Shown piece by piece: positions 10,423 to 22,689 of a stretch of DNA of 64,000 nt. Made by a program: the position numbers and the translations under genes. The DNA comes from Synchiropus splendidus (lineage: Eukaryota; Chordata; Actinopteri; Syngnathiformes; Callionymidae). Numbering within the stretch: the stretch's first letter is position 1; every line of letters begins with the position of its first letter. The notes beneath the pieces were generated by a model. It saw nothing but the letters and a program-made list of their open reading frames with translations, was not told the origin of the DNA and searched no databases. The DNA lies in NCBI RefSeq assembly GCF_027744825.2, contig NC_071340.1, forward strand, positions 9,563,501-9,627,500, in the 5' to 3' direction.

Positions 10423-12474
10423 ATACATGTGGATTTAAAATGAGAAAAACCCGGAGGTAATCTAGCTAATAAAGCATGGTCCTGCCTCACAAACTTGACT
10501 GTATACCCTTAAACAAAGGCACCACATGCCCATGAGAATATTAGTTTGTTGTCGTATTTACACATCACAATGTCAAAGAAAGTTTGCCGCTGTTAACGTG
10601 ATTAATATGAGCGCGCCGTCAAATAAATATCACTGCATATTGTTTTTTTTGTTTTTTTTAAATGTTCTGCAGATGCTCGGTTGCTTCCATTTCTTATTTT
10701 TTTTCTCACAGCGCTTGGATGACTGACTATGAAAGCTGCTTCATTAAGAAATAAAACAGATCTATAGATAAATTGGTGGTGACAGTAGTCATTAGTTACA
10801 GGCAGCCCCCTGAGCTGAGAAATCACTATTGTAAACAATGTGCCAGGCTGCCAGCCAATTCTGTCACGCAACATAATTGGGAGAAGGTGAAACGCAGAGT
10901 GTGCAAGTAAGCGGCAGTCACGAGATTTCCTTTAGTTACTGCGGTCGTCTTTCGGCCTATTTCCTAACTCTTACACCAGCCGCGGCAGCGTGCGCACGGT
11001 GTGTTGTCGCTGCAAAAATGTCAACTTTCCTGTGAAGCTATCAGTGTGAGCCTTTGTTGGTCCTGAAAGTTCCCCGGTCTCTCATTACTGTAATGGAATA
11101 TCTTTACAGCAGGATTACCGAACAAGAACTCGATGACCAAAATGAACTTTCTCCATAGGTTTCTCCCTCGGAGATAGGGTGAGGAGCTCAGCCATCCAGG
11201 AGAGGCTGAAAGTAGAAGAGAAGCCAGTTGAGGTTGTCATGGTGTCTTCTAAGAAAGTTGTACGTACAACAAAGGTTTTACTGTTATTGCATTTTTACTA
11301 CCATCTTATTATTGCACTAAAATATGGAAGCTTAATAAAGTCCATGGAACAGAGCCCACACTTCTTTTATAGCCGTGGTTTGTTCTTTTTTAACATTGAA
11401 CACGTTTATGCTCTGTTTCTTGTATGGATATTGTTTGTTTTCGCTGGCAGTAGAGGTGCCATCAAAATGTTATGGTAATGTTGGAGACATTGTTAACCTA
11501 CTGATCTCAATGTACATTTTACTGTTGGAATGTTGTTATCCAACAATGTTGTTGTTGTACACCACCACTGCCCCAAACCGGTCTTAATATTGAAATATTT
11601 CGATTTTATTTTATGTAAATGTTCCTGGTTATTTTCAAATAGTTTTACATAAATCCACCGTGACCATGACCCGTGAGGTTTCCTGCAGTTTGCCTGCATC
11701 ACAAGTTACCAAGAGAGCAAGCCTCACCCCAATTAGAGTGACAAGGCCCCTCCCATCGTGCAGGAGGTGGGAGGATCAGCCCTTTTTTCCATAAATATAT
11801 GTACATACAGTATTTGTTATTCAAATCCAGGGATGAAAGCTGCCGTTGGAGGAGCCAAGTCGTGCCACAAAACCAGCAAGACAAGCGACGAACCATGTTT
11901 GGAGTGTGACCGAGTCAACACAAATGTATAGGCAGGAAAAAAAGGGCTCCCTTTCTTTATGCGCATTAGTTCAGCATTAGCTGCAGCTAAGCGTGTTGTG
12001 TGTGGGGGGCTGTATCATAATTGAAGCGCTACAGCCACCCACACCCAATGCAAATATGGCTAGGATCTGTTTATAATTAGCATACCTGCTAAAAGTGAGT
12101 ATTGCCTAGAGAACGCAGCTGCTGTTGGATGGTTGAGTTTGACTATCAAAGGTGGTGCTTCTGAGGAAAGTGTTTTGCATATAAATTCATGTCGACAAAC
12201 AAAAGGGTCAACGCCAGCAGAGGCCTGTGTCAGGAAAGGTGGCTGTGGTTTTGTGTGGAGTGCGTATCCGAACGCTAGGGCTGGCGAGGTGAAGCCAGTG
12301 AGGCCCTTTAGTGCCAATCTAGTGGGAGTCACAGCCATTCTAGCCTAATTAGCTGACCTGATTACGACCGAGGCTGAGAAGGAAGGGTGGGGATCTGCAG
12401 CAGGCGTAATTACAGAGGCGCACGTGCATGAAGAGTTTTGTTGTTGTTGTCAAAGTAAATAGCCGTGCTAAGAC

Positions 12475-12545
12475 AGGCGCGGCGGCGGCGGCCACGCGGC
12501 ACCCCCGTCCTGCAGAGCGCCATCATTCATTCATGGCCGAACCGG
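12475..12545. promoter_or_regulatory. GC-rich, CpG-dense patch inside ndufaf2 intron 1
   Basis: The stretch contains GGCGCGGCGGCGGCGGCCAC and several CpGs in otherwise AT-rich intron DNA. It could be an internal CpG island or enhancer. No exon or reading frame could be tied to it. Confidence 0.3.
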
Positions 12546-13434
12546 AGCGATCTGTTATGGCTGAGGTAAACATTAAGGCCATCAGTCTGCAGCGCGCGTA
12601 GAGGTGGTTGCCTCCATTTGTCCGTGTCCAGTCAGCTGCGGAGAAACGGTGATGGAATCCTGACAGATTGTCTGTGTTTTGGAGCGTGTTGTTTTCCTAG
12701 CCCATCCATTTTTCTCCTCCTAGCCATGTTTGCCATGCATCATCACTCTCCTCCTCTCCATGTCTTTCTTCTTCTACTTCCTCCCTGCTCGCCTCATCCT
12801 TTCTCACAGGGGTGGGAGGAGATAGACGGACACCCGCTCTCTACCTGGAGCTGAGTAGCATCCACCTGAAGACACAGCCCTTTGTGCTGCGTGCCACTCC
12901 GGCGCTCAGCTGCAGCCCATCTTCGTGTCATTGTGCCAGCCAAACTTGTCTAATCAGCACATTCGACCAAAATAATTGGCGGCGGCCTTGCTGCGAGCGA
13001 GCGTGGTGCTGTGTACAGATAGGCAGAGCTGTACTTAATATTCCGTACAGCCCGTGCCTCCCCTGTTCTCTGTGATATCTGACCTCTTTTGTCTCCTGCG
13101 CGGCTTGATGTTGATTTTGGAGGGCATTGTTAGCCGGAGCGCTGCGATTGGAAGAGGTAGGCAGTGAGGGGGGCTCTGGTTGGACGAGTTCAAGGAAAGC
13201 TGATTTGCATAAAGGCTTAGCCCAGATTTGGAGCCACTCAGCGAGATCTGAGGAGAAGGGCCCGAGGGCCACGAGGTAATCATCCATGGCCTGTCACAGC
13301 GCCGTCATTCCTCTGTGTATTTATGTGTGTCTGTCTGTGTCGGTGCAAGGATTTGTTTATGTTTAAATCATTTCGGTCTCACTCCTCTATCTGCCTTTTT
13401 TTTGTACTTTTTTTTTTGTTGTCGTTGATTCTAG

Positions 13435-13524
13435 GAAGGGTTGTCCGTGCCAAGCGGATAGTGGAGGCAGCCAATCCAACAGAATTTGAATATATGGAGG
13501 GGAGCATCCCGACTGAGTGGGACG
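13435..13524 (+). CDS. ndufaf2: NDUFAF2, coding exon 2 (residues 39-68 plus first base of 69)
   Basis: The exon follows a T-rich tract and CTAG. Joined to exon 1 in phase 1 it reads GRVVRAKRIVEAANPTEFEY, matching the family stretch with RIVEAAN and then IPTEW (residues 63-67). The donor is GACG|GTGAGT, phase 1. The exon is 90 bases long. This part belongs to the domain shared with NDUFA12. Confidence 0.95.
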
Positions 13525-15193
13525 GTGAGTGCGTGCCGCGGCGTTATTGTCACTTTGTTGTCATCGCTGGAGTAGATAAATGACTATTTTAACAGAGCGG
13601 AGCGCAAACACACAACAAATAGAATGGGGGGGAAACCACTTCCAGGCTATTGAGTTCCAGGCTTATCCACCAAGGGTATATCCTTTTTTACAAGATGGGG
13701 GTTGGGTGAAAACGTATTCACCAGTTTATCAAAGACACCTTCTGCTCGTGTTATACAACCCAACCATAAAATAATGTTTTGAATTTCCGACAACTGGATA
13801 CAAACTGTTCCCTGTGTCTCAGACTGGCTTTATCCACCTTAAACCCCTCATCCTGCTTCGCCCCATCCCTCATGCATTTTCATCAGCATGCAAATAAGAA
13901 AGGGATAAAAGAGGCCCAGAATCCCTACGCTAGCTGGAGGAAGAGTTCGACAATCCCTCTCGCTTTGGCTTCTTTTAACCTGCTCCGCTGTGCAGCCAGC
14001 TCAGCCAAAATAGAGCTTCTTATGAAGAAGGGGAAAAAAGATGATAGACACTTCTGCTCAGGAGGAAGGAGAAGGACAGGGGTATTGATGGGGAATGACA
14101 GAGCGTGCTTTCAAATTCAAAAGATCAGAGCAGATCCATGCTTTCACTCTGGGATGCAGCATCAGCGGCCCTGCACGGCCTACACAGAAGCTACAGCCTC
14201 GCTACTACAGCACAAAAGATCAGAGGCTTCCATACTGCCGCATCTATAAGTGTATATCACTATCTCTGCAGGTGAACTTGCTTGTGTACTACACAGATGC
14301 CGTCAACATATAAGGTCCCGACACCATACTTGCCATCTTTACATCAGTCCCTCGAGGAGATATGTATCATAAACGAGTCCATTTACGCCCGGGAAGTGTT
14401 TGAAATACTTCCATCTATGGACCTGTTGATGTGCATTTTCTGACAGTGGAAGTGGCTCTTAGCTCCGCCCACATGGCACTTTTTCAAGAAACAAATCTTT
14501 TCAACGCTAAACATGGCAGGATGTTGTGTCTGCGGAATCCACAGAACTCTCACTGATGTTCTACGGGTCTGGGAGTGTTTTGTTAGGTTGACCGACAAAT
14601 GTGCACCGCAGTATTTATGGTGCCAAAATGCATCATCACTGTTTACAAACTAATGGGTCGATTGAACAGAAAAGCATTCAGAGAGTGCCGACCTCCATGA
14701 TTTTTTCCCCCAGTATTATCGTCCTACATCTATTTTATGTACAAAATTTCTTACCTTTCTCGAACAACACATTCACACATTCACCAAGACGTCAAATAGC
14801 AACTATTTGTCAGTGGGCCATTGCGTTGAATGTTGACAGCAAATTCACCATTTCACATTGCATGTTCACGCGTGTTTGAGTGGAGTTTGAATGAAACCCA
14901 TTCCTCCATTTTGGAGTTACTTTGCAGACAGACATTACGTTATAAGGGGGTAACAGTTGATAGCGCTCTATTGCGCTTTATGGGGCAAGATGTCTTACTA
15001 CATACCAAAACATGTGTGCAGCCTAAAGTGGAGTACAGTTTCCAGATGATGTTTTGCAAAAACTCTGGCTCAAGTCCTGCAAAAGTTGCACCGTGGAAGC
15101 TGCTGCTCATTCTAAATATGACTGTGAGTTTTATTTGCACTGTGTGTTTGTGTGGGCGCACTTACTTTCTTCTTGTCTTTCCTCCTCCTCCAG
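13525..15193 (+). other. ndufaf2: ndufaf2 intron 2 (1.67 kb)
   Basis: Starts GTGAGT and ends in a pyrimidine-rich tract plus CAG. Open frames at 13779-14249 and 14830-15267 are chance frames or overlap exon 3 in the wrong frame. Part of 14300-15100 has a patchwork look that could be an old transposon, but I could not find matching ends. Confidence 0.8.
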
Positions 15194-15234
15194 CTTGGAT
15201 CCGAGGCAGACGAAAGGAGCCCCCCTCCATGGAG
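15194..15234 (+). CDS. ndufaf2: NDUFAF2, coding exon 3 (residues 69-82)
   Basis: A 41-base exon lies between CTCCTCCAG and GAG|GTACGT. With the carried base it reads AWIRGRRKEPPSME, matching the human segment AWIRRTRKTPPTMEE across the next junction. Ends in phase 0. Confidence 0.93.
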
Positions 15235-16455
15235 GTACGTCTCCCCGCAGCCTCCCTGCTGCGATGATGGTTGGACTCTAGGGGACTGGTTACAAGGGAG
15301 AGAAGAAGTGGAGATGGAAGAGAAGGCTTTGAGTCGATTTATCTCAGCGTCTCTCACTGAAACCAGGAACTTTGGGGGACAGGTGTTAAAATAAACAGCA
15401 GCTGATGGTGAGATGAAGAGCAAAGGCATCCTGTGACACCATGTCCTAGTTAACTTACTTTTCCCAGCATCTCTGCCTTTGTGCTTTATTTCTGGCAGCC
15501 TCCAAGAATGTGATGGCGAAGGAGTGTACTTTTTCCCTCTCACTGGGTTTATGGCTCTTTAAATGTGAGAATGCTGGAAATGTTTTGGCCAGTGAAATGT
15601 GGGTCTATAGGAAACCCCTTGGAAGTCCAGCACAGCCCCTCCTCTTCCCCTTTATATCTCTGCGTCCTGTCCGCCTGCCAGTGGCCAATGCCATCCCCGG
15701 CCTCCAGTGCCAGAACATTCTATTCCAATTTTCTGCCTTGTGTCCCAATAGCAGCCATCGACAGCTGGACTGTGTTGATGTGGCCAATGCTCCACTCCCA
15801 GCACATTACCCAACCCCTTGTCACGCTGCCTCTCTTCCCAGTCCAAGTCGACATAAATTGATTGGATTAAATCCTGTCATTAACAGGCTGGAAAAGCAGC
15901 TCAGTATGTTTGTCTCCCTCCCCAAAGCGTCGGCTTTTTGGCCATGGCTCTACCCCTCTCTTTTCCAGTCGGTCAGTGCTGCCAACATACAGCAGCATTA
16001 TGCCCAGTGCTCCCTTCACTTTTGGCTGCCCATGTGACAGAAAGGCTAACATCACTGGACACTGGCTGTGGCTCAAGTGCCTAACTTTTCCACCAACGTT
16101 GGACGATTATTGGATGAGTTCAAGTTTACTGATGAAGTTGGAGAACGTCTCCGGCTACATACCTATACACTGCCTTGACGTCAATGAAACCATTAGATGC
16201 AAATGACGTCTTGTTCGAAACCAAGTAGTAAAAACGTGATTGTTGGATTACTTTTTTGTTGCCCTATGTGGGTTGCACCCATGAAAATCTGCCCTGTGTA
16301 AGAGCCAATTCTGCTTTACTCCCTTCAAATCTGTAAGAGAATTAGGGGTGCAACCAACATATAGGTGCTGATGCTAAACACAGCTGTCTCCCTCAGCAAG
16401 TTGTTTAGTTCCATCATATAACACGACTGAACATGTGTGTTTGCTTCCCCTGCAG
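15235..16455 (+). other. ndufaf2: ndufaf2 intron 3 (1.2 kb)
   Basis: Starts GTACGT and ends CCCCTGCAG. The 175-codon frame at 15510-16037 shows no family resemblance and lacks exon-like borders, so I treat it as chance. Confidence 0.85.
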
Positions 16456-16695
16456 GAACTGATGAGGAACGAGCACAACAGGGAGCAGGTCAAACTCAGA
16501 GCCAAAGAAGTTGAGGAGAAAGACAAGGTTCTACAAACTAAAGAGATAGAGGAAGGACTGGTGGCATCGTCGCGGACAGTGGCCAAAGGTCACGCATCCG
16601 CTGCCAACTTTGGCAGAGAAGAGATCAGCGAGGAGCCCACAAGTACTGCAAACACATTTCAACCTGGGTCCTGGGTGCCGAACCCCAAGAAATAA
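16456..16695 (+). CDS. ndufaf2: NDUFAF2, terminal coding exon 4 (residues 83-161 and stop)
   Basis: The exon opens in phase 0 with ELMRNEHNREQVKLRAKEVE, a charged helix corresponding to the human segment after TMEE. It continues through the conserved KGHASA (about residues 126-131) and FQPGSW (about 150-155) motifs and ends NPKK before TAA. The KGHASA...FQPGSW tail is specific to NDUFAF2 compared with NDUFA12. All four exons join without a frame break, so the gene looks intact. Confidence 0.96.
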   Translation, partial: ELMRNEHNREQVKLRAKEVEEKDKVLQTKEIEEGLVASSRTVAKGHASAANFGREEISEEPTSTANTFQPGSWVPNPKK

Positions 16696-16789
16696 ACCAT
16701 TCAGCCTTTTAGGCTCCTGGAGATCTGACACTTCATAGAGTTCGATGACCCCGGTGCCCATGTTCTTTCGATTACATATGTATTCTGTT

Positions 16790-16795
16790 AATAAA
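16790..16795 (+). terminator. ndufaf2: ndufaf2 poly(A) signal AATAAA
   Basis: A canonical AATAAA lies 95 bases after the stop codon, giving a very short 3' untranslated region. Confidence 0.8.
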
Positions 16796-17385
16796 GTGAT
16801 TAAACACTCAGCAGATTATAATGTTGTGTCCACAACATAATCTCTAAACTGGATTGTATGAAAATCAAGAACCATCACGGACTGTGCTTTATTTATTCCA
16901 CCCTTGCGTGTGAAGTTTCAGTTGTGCCTATGTAATGGTGATATCATCGCTACTTTCAGAGAATAACCTGTTGCAGAGATGATATTAACTGTCCAATCCT
17001 CTGATAGTGCCTGTGCTGGTGATGGATGTGCAGCTCAATGCTGAATCATAACTTGTAATGTGATATTGATCACCACTTAGAAGTCCTCTCACTTGCATTA
17101 CAGCGAACAGCGCAGTTCCATGAAGCTGAATGCTCATAAGAGAAAATGTAACGGAGCTGCTCCGAAACCACATCCACTTCTCTCAAGTCGTAGAGAAGAA
17201 ATGTAAACACAAGCCAGTATTCTATAAGAAATGGATACACAATATCTAATTTTGATACACCCTGCATTCATTGTACAAAAAGTTGATTTTCTTTTTACAA
17301 TTCAGAGAATATAAACATAATTCATGACATAGTTAGACCTTAAAATGACATTTAAATCAACACTTGGTCAAAATTTCTATAAAAC
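16796..17385. other. Convergent intergenic spacer ndufaf2/smim15
   Basis: About 590 bases separate the two facing poly(A) signals. No gene or clear repeat is seen. Confidence 0.6.
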
Positions 17386-17391
17386 TTTATT
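17386..17391 (-). terminator. smim15: Likely smim15 poly(A) signal
   Basis: TTTATT on + is AATAAA on -, about 610 bases downstream of the smim15 stop. It is the best candidate in the right place. Confidence 0.55.
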
Positions 17392-17998
17392 GACAGAAAT
17401 GTTTTGTTGCTGCAGGTTCAACACATACAAAATCATCAAGAACAATGGAATGCATTCCAATCTCTCAAAAACATTTCAGCCGACCTCATGACTAACACAT
17501 CACAGAGGTCAATTTTGCTGACCAAAGTCCCCCAGCGAGGCCAAACCTCCACTGGACCGAACTGACCCTCATGGTTTTCTTAGGAACACACCGCGCACAC
17601 TGTGTCGAGACAAGATGGTCCAAGTCCTTCGAGTGACTGTGGCGGTAAATTCTGGAGCATGAGATACAAATCAACTTAGAAATTATTAGTCCACATTGAT
17701 TCATATTTTGTTTAAGCTAAAGCAGAAGGACAGAGCTGAAAAGTTGAGAAGGACACATAGAGAGAGTTTAAAACACAATTTGTGGTGGTGCCTGATTTTC
17801 ACCGCTCAAGAACTGCTGTAGTGTGTTCCTGGCTTCAGGCCTGCAGGGGCCAGTGTCCCCCCTCTTAACCCTGACCTGGCGAGGGGTGGGCCAGTGCTGA
17901 TGGGACACAGCCACATTGTCATTGCGCAGAGAGAGAGAGGTCTGGTGGGAGCATGTCTTCTGCTTCTCCTCGTCCTCATCTGTGCCCTGGCACTGCTC

Positions 17999-18223
17999 TC
18001 AGTCTTTCTTGGTCCTCTTGGCCTTGGCTATGTTTTCCTGACGTTTCTGCTTTTTCTTCTGTTCCCGGTCACGCGCCTCGATCATCTTGGCCAGTTTCCA
18101 GGACAGTAGCGCACTGGCGATGAAGAGAGGCGTGAGCGCCAGGATGATTGTGGTCAGAAAACCGTAGGGGTCTTTGGCAGCCCACTCCACTATGTACTCA
18201 GCCCAAGCCCGGACGTCAATCAT
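17999..18223 (-). CDS. smim15: SMIM15, small integral membrane protein 15
   Basis: This 74-residue protein is nearly identical to human SMIM15 and of the same length. It begins [20 protein letters not shown], then has one membrane segment at about residues 20-44 ([20 protein letters not shown], then SWKLA). It ends in a lysine- and glutamate-rich helix (about 46-74) with the conserved ENIAKAKR and a terminal KKD. The molecular role is not established; the short length, single transmembrane helix and very high conservation are what is known. The whole coding region sits in one exon. A strong acceptor 30 bases upstream of ATG (CTCAG|G, exon from 18253) indicates that the leader is spliced. The gene faces ndufaf2 tail-to-tail. 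Confidence 0.96.
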   Translation of the reverse strand: MIDVRAWAEYIVEWAAKDPYGFLTTIILALTPLFIASALLSWKLAKMIEARDREQKKKQKRQENIAKAKRTKKD

Positions 18224-18253
18224 GTCTGTCCACAGATGCAGCGCTTCTCAAAC
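18224..18253 (-). other. smim15: 5' untranslated part of the smim15 coding exon
   Basis: On the minus strand, a pyrimidine-rich stretch ending TTGTGCTCAG precedes 30 bases and then the ATG. This is a good splice acceptor placing the start of the coding exon at 18253. A second AG at 18226-18227 has a poor tract and is less likely. Confidence 0.55.
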
Positions 18254-20715
18254 CTGAGCACAATGAGACGAAACTGTGATCAGACAGATGGGTGGGTGGG
18301 TGTCAGCCAAAAACACTTAATGCATGACAGGTGAGATTTACCACTTTAAGTTAGAGGTTAATTCCTCAGCAATTATCAACAAACTGAATGCAGAGAGAAA
18401 GAGGACTGCAGTCCTAAGATAGCTAGCTGACTCATGGTCAGTTTATCATGGGAAACAATGCAAGATGAAAATAGAACTCTAATGCTATGTGCAGCTGAGA
18501 GAGCCTTGCTTTGTTGTATATATAAATATATATATATTTGGCCTCATGTTGAAACAAAAGGCCAGCGCATGAGAGAGTCAACTACAGCCAAGTCCATTTG
18601 CCCTCGATTCAACCCCCGTTAGATAATCATTTCCTCGGAGCGGAACTATGACGTTGACCTGAAAAAGGCCACAGAGTTGAAAACTCCATTTGACATGAAG
18701 TTCATTTGAGGAGAGCGTGAGACATTCAGATGTAAACATGAATCAAGTCAAATACAAAACAGGTTTATTTCTTTCTGATGTGAAGTATATAAAGTAAAAC
18801 AAATCAGATGCATGCTTTATTAATAATTATTCATTTTTAATAATAGTTTTCTATAATAATAGTTGAGACAATCAGCTTCTTAGTTTTGCTTTATAATTTA
18901 CAATGTGTGTTTTATGTTTAAATACTGAAACACAAGTCACATCATCAGTGGGTAATGGCATTTGTTTTGACTAACCAAACCCTGTGAAGACAGTAGCACA
19001 GGCTTTCATGAAGCAGCACAAACCATGTCTATATAGAGCTAGCTCATTGAAAGCCAAATTGCAGGTGATAATATTTCCTCAGCACATTTAAATGACGCGA
19101 CACTTGCCCTGCCAAGCACTAGAACCACTGATCTTCATGTATTAACCAACCATTAAATTTGACAAATCGATTAACATAACTGTGTACATTTTTATCTTCC
19201 AGGGTAGCAGCTAAAAATATGTTCTTGGGCATCTTTGTTACGCAGTACAGCAGTGTGTCAGCAACCAACGTCCTGTTTGGTTGTAGCCTGGTTTTGATGA
19301 GTTGACATTTTGACAAAGACCTGTGAAAATCTGATGACGCCAACAATACACAATTGCATACAAAGTTGTTTGTGTGTAACACACAGAACTGATGTGAAAA
19401 TCAGTGAGCACTAGGTCATGTCACCAGTTTGATATTATTAGTCTGTTTTGCGTTTTAACAATATTTTCTGTATAAGTCAATTTCAGATTTCAAAATATGG
19501 AGCTTTAGCTACAACTTTTCAAGACAGATGAGTGAAGTAAATAAAGAGTTAGCCATATTAAATCTTACAAAAGCAAATCCAAGGGGAAATAAAGGGGGAA
19601 AAAAGTCACCAGATTTGTATGAAAGAGTATTAGGGCCACAACAAGATTTTTTTTAAACATTACGTGACACAAGACATGGTTATACAAGACACTAATCTAT
19701 GTTGTGGTTGCAAGGGAAGGATGTCATTCTGCTCACCGACACATAATTGTTTGATGGCGCAGCAGACAAAAAGTTGTGAGCAAAAATTGACTTCAGATGT
19801 CGTATCCAGAGACAGGACTTCATCAAACATCATCACTTGTCCCAAGAATATCAGATTTCAACTTTACAACCACTTTTCAGGGAATTACTGTGGCATGGTG
19901 CTCTTCTCTCATAGGCTGTTCTGAGTCGGCTCAGTTTGACAGAAAAGATAAGAACACTGACCTGGCCTACTGACCAGTCACTTTCAGTATTAATGACATA
20001 ACCGTTCTTGGAACGTTCTTCAATCACAGCAACAATCGTGTTCCCTTTCGAGATGCTGATATTCACAGTCGTTATTCCAACACTGTGGATGACTTAAGGA
20101 ACCCCGTGACCAGTATGTGATGTCCTGGGAGCAACTACCATCTTTGGTCCAATAGCACAAATCCAGAAGATCAGTTTGGCCTCAAAGAAAGTCACAAAAG
20201 TCAGTATCATAAAACTTCAGCTGCAATCTTAAAGTATTATATTATCATCAGAATGTCACCATGACTAGACTCATTTACACATTTGTACACCTTTACTAAA
20301 AACTATAGAGGACATCTAAACTGCTTCAATATCTAGAATGAAAGCCTCAGACCTAAGATAGCTTTACCACTAGACACTCAGATGAGAGGCATTCCTTTGT
20401 GTTGGACACATCTATTCTGCTGACCCCAAGATGGCCACATCATTGCTGTAATGATGCTAAGACCAGGGACCTGCAGAACCTTGTTTCATGTCCCAAAGAC
20501 TCCCACTTCATATCTCAATTGTAGCTTACTCCCTTTTCAAACTAAAATCTAACAATTCCGTGTCCATATGAAGTCTTGATACCAAGGCCAGATGAGGCAA
20601 AACACTGACTTCAACAAGAAAACTGAATAACCTAATGACATTCACGCACTAGCAGCGAGTTTTGCAGAGAAACAATACCACCTGTGTATGATGTAGCAAC
20701 CTTACTGAAATAGTA
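18254..20715 (-). other. smim15: smim15 leader intron, 3' portion; no gene seen
   Basis: AT-rich DNA with a short TA run near 18520-18537. Scattered frames of 60-90 codons resemble nothing known. No repeat family is recognised. Confidence 0.5.
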
Positions 20716-20968
20716 GTTACCTGAATGTAACTTCAGTTCTATAATACATATGTAGCCCACTAACTGGCTTTACTATTGGTTAATCCACTCAGAGGCTCCG
20801 AATTGATTTGCTTCACTCTCCACCAAGGTAGGCTCCACCTCTCCGAATGAACCACCTGTTTCTCACTGCTCGTCTCCTTTTGGAAGCACAGAGGAAGAAC
20901 AGGGCCTGCTTGATTGACCACTGGAGGGCTACACACATATTCATAGAACTGAAGTTACATTCAGGTAA
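20716..20968. repeat. Perfect 25-bp inverted repeat at the DIRS-like element's left end
   Basis: The 25 bases at 20716-20740 (starting GTTACCTGAATGTAAC) are exactly the reverse complement of 20944-20968. A decayed direct copy of the terminal segment (20751-20785) also follows at about 20984-21018. The end is therefore a compound inverted and direct repeat, as expected for terminal and internal complementary regions of DIRS elements. Confidence 0.85.
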
Positions 20969-21369
20969 CCATTTCTATGTCATACGTGCTACGCCATCTA
21001 ACGGGCTTTGCTATAGTTTAATACCACAGCGAAGACCATCGAGATGAGTGCCCTCACAGTATGGCACAATGATGAAGCACTCGTTCCAACCCTATCAATT
21101 CTAGAACGTTGATATGATGCGGTGGGCCCAACCATAGACCACAAACACTGTCCTGGTCCAGCGTCCTGCCCAACCTGACAGGGACACATCCGTGAAGACG
21201 TATAAGTACTGGGGTACACACGCCAGTGAGTGTGCTTGGTAGGACCAAGCACAGGTGTCAGTGCTTGTCTTGCGCTAGATCCATTCTCAACCGACCGGAG
21301 CAACTCTGCTCATGTTCAGTAACCCCAGTTTCACGACTGGTTGTGCTGCAGACATAGAAGCGCCTTGAC

Positions 21370-22081
21370 GTCTTTGGCTCTTACCTGAGTGCTGTCCCTC
21401 ACACATTATCTGACCGAGCGGATTCATTATGTGCTCGTCTGACAGTCGTGCTGACATCAACCAGGAGTCCAACCAGATTTCCAGGTACTGAATCTGATGC
21501 AGCGCATTCTTTTGGAAATTCACCACAAAGCCCAACTGACTGACGTGAGACAAAATCTCCTCTGTGCTTCCTCTCTTGACGTCGCTAGAGCCAGCCGGTG
21601 GTCCAGATAAGTCAGCATTAACTTGGAGAAGAGGGGCCAGGGAATAACCGAATGGAAGGCGATTGAACTGGAAAAACTTGTTTCCCACTGCAAACCAAAG
21701 TGACATTCTGTGACGCAGTAAGATTGGGACGTGGAAGTACGCATCTGTCAGGTCAATTGACATCATCCAGTCTTCTGGCCGGACACATTCCAATTGTTTT
21801 ACTGTTACCATCACGAAAGGGCAAGGACCAATGTGGAGATTTAGCAATCGCAGATCCACAATGGGTCTCAAACATCCAGACTTCATTGGCACGAGAAAAT
21901 AAAACCCCATCTCGCTGTCTCTCCGTTCTTTTCTCTTCACTGCGCCTTTCTCCAGGAGAGTGACCTTCACGTTGAGACACTGCCTCTCCTGAGTCGAGCG
22001 GGGGTTTGAAAACCGGACATCCACAAAGCACGGAGCTTGCAGACAGAACTGGATCGTATGTATCCTTAGTGTTCTGTCCAT
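21370..22081 (-). pseudogene. Reverse transcriptase remnant of the DIRS-like element
   Basis: On the minus strand a frame open from about 22081 contains GFYFLVP, LRPIVDLRLLN, then DWMMSIDLTDAYFHVPI (first catalytic Asp region, near 21767-21725) and RLPFGYSLAP (near 21661-21632). This is the typical spacing of DIRS-type reverse transcriptases. The frame then shifts. The next motif, normally YLDD, reads YLDH near 21609-21598 in another frame, so the second Asp of the pair is lost. Reading returns to the first frame for the thumb-like segment (SQLGFVVNFQK, about 21540). Frameshifts and the lost catalytic residue mark a pseudogene. The host smim15 transcript would run through it in the sense direction. 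Confidence 0.85.
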
Positions 22082-22689
22082 CTATGGAGAGAGGGGTGCA
22101 CAGCCTCACCCACTCTGCGTTAAAGTCCCTGTTGTGTTGCTGACCGCTCCCCATGCATCCAGCGACACCTGCGGGAAGGCCCTGTTGAAAGGGCTGAGAC
22201 AGGGGTACATCCGGGCCGTCATCCAGAAGCTGCAAGTGATGATCGATGGAGAAGATTTCTCTTAATCTGGTGAGTCTGAAGGCATCACTGCCTTCCGGGG
22301 GCTGTGGCGTCACGAGCCCAGAGCATCTTGAGGCTTGAAGTGCAGCCGTCTTCCCAATATGGCTGACCGACCTACATGTCCCCCTGTACAATTCCCAATG
22401 TGGACGAGACAAAATGGCTGCCAGCCCTACATGATGTGCTCTCTGATAGCGGAAGTTGCGCAAAATCGCCGTCGGAAGTGGACGTTCATGGATGGTAGCC
22501 ACCTTAGCCTCCATGCCTCCTGCCCGGGGTCAACATCTCTTCCTGGCAGAGAGCACCAGAACTCCGAGCTGTCCGATACTCCCAGCCAGTACACACAGTC
22601 ACAAAGGGTGAAGAGAATGCTGAAGTAGAAACACGAACCTGAGGCGCACTCAAAGTAGCACAGTCAGAAGCACCAGACACAACGCACTT

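Larger units (their letters stand above)
1691..13434 (+). other. ndufaf2: ndufaf2 intron 1 (11.7 kb)
   Basis: The intron begins GTATGT at 1691 and ends TTCTAG at 13434 after a T-rich tract. It contains the TA and TG microsatellites near 1.9-2.2 kb, a purine-rich block at 7855-8035, CA and GA repeats near 8.06 and 9.0 kb, a palindromic short element at 10247-10422 and a GC-rich patch at 12475-12545. No other exon is supported. Several open frames of 60-130 codons lie on both strands (for example 4530-4922), but none resembles a known protein or has exon-like borders. Confidence 0.85.

Noticed and set aside
14300..15150. Possible old transposon in ndufaf2 intron 2
   Set aside because: The sequence looks patchy, but I found no inverted or direct terminal repeats, target duplication or recognisable protein motif.
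15510..16037. 175-codon + frame between ndufaf2 exons 3 and 4
   Set aside because: It lies wholly within an intron whose flanking exons join in frame. No family resemblance and no suitable splice sites.
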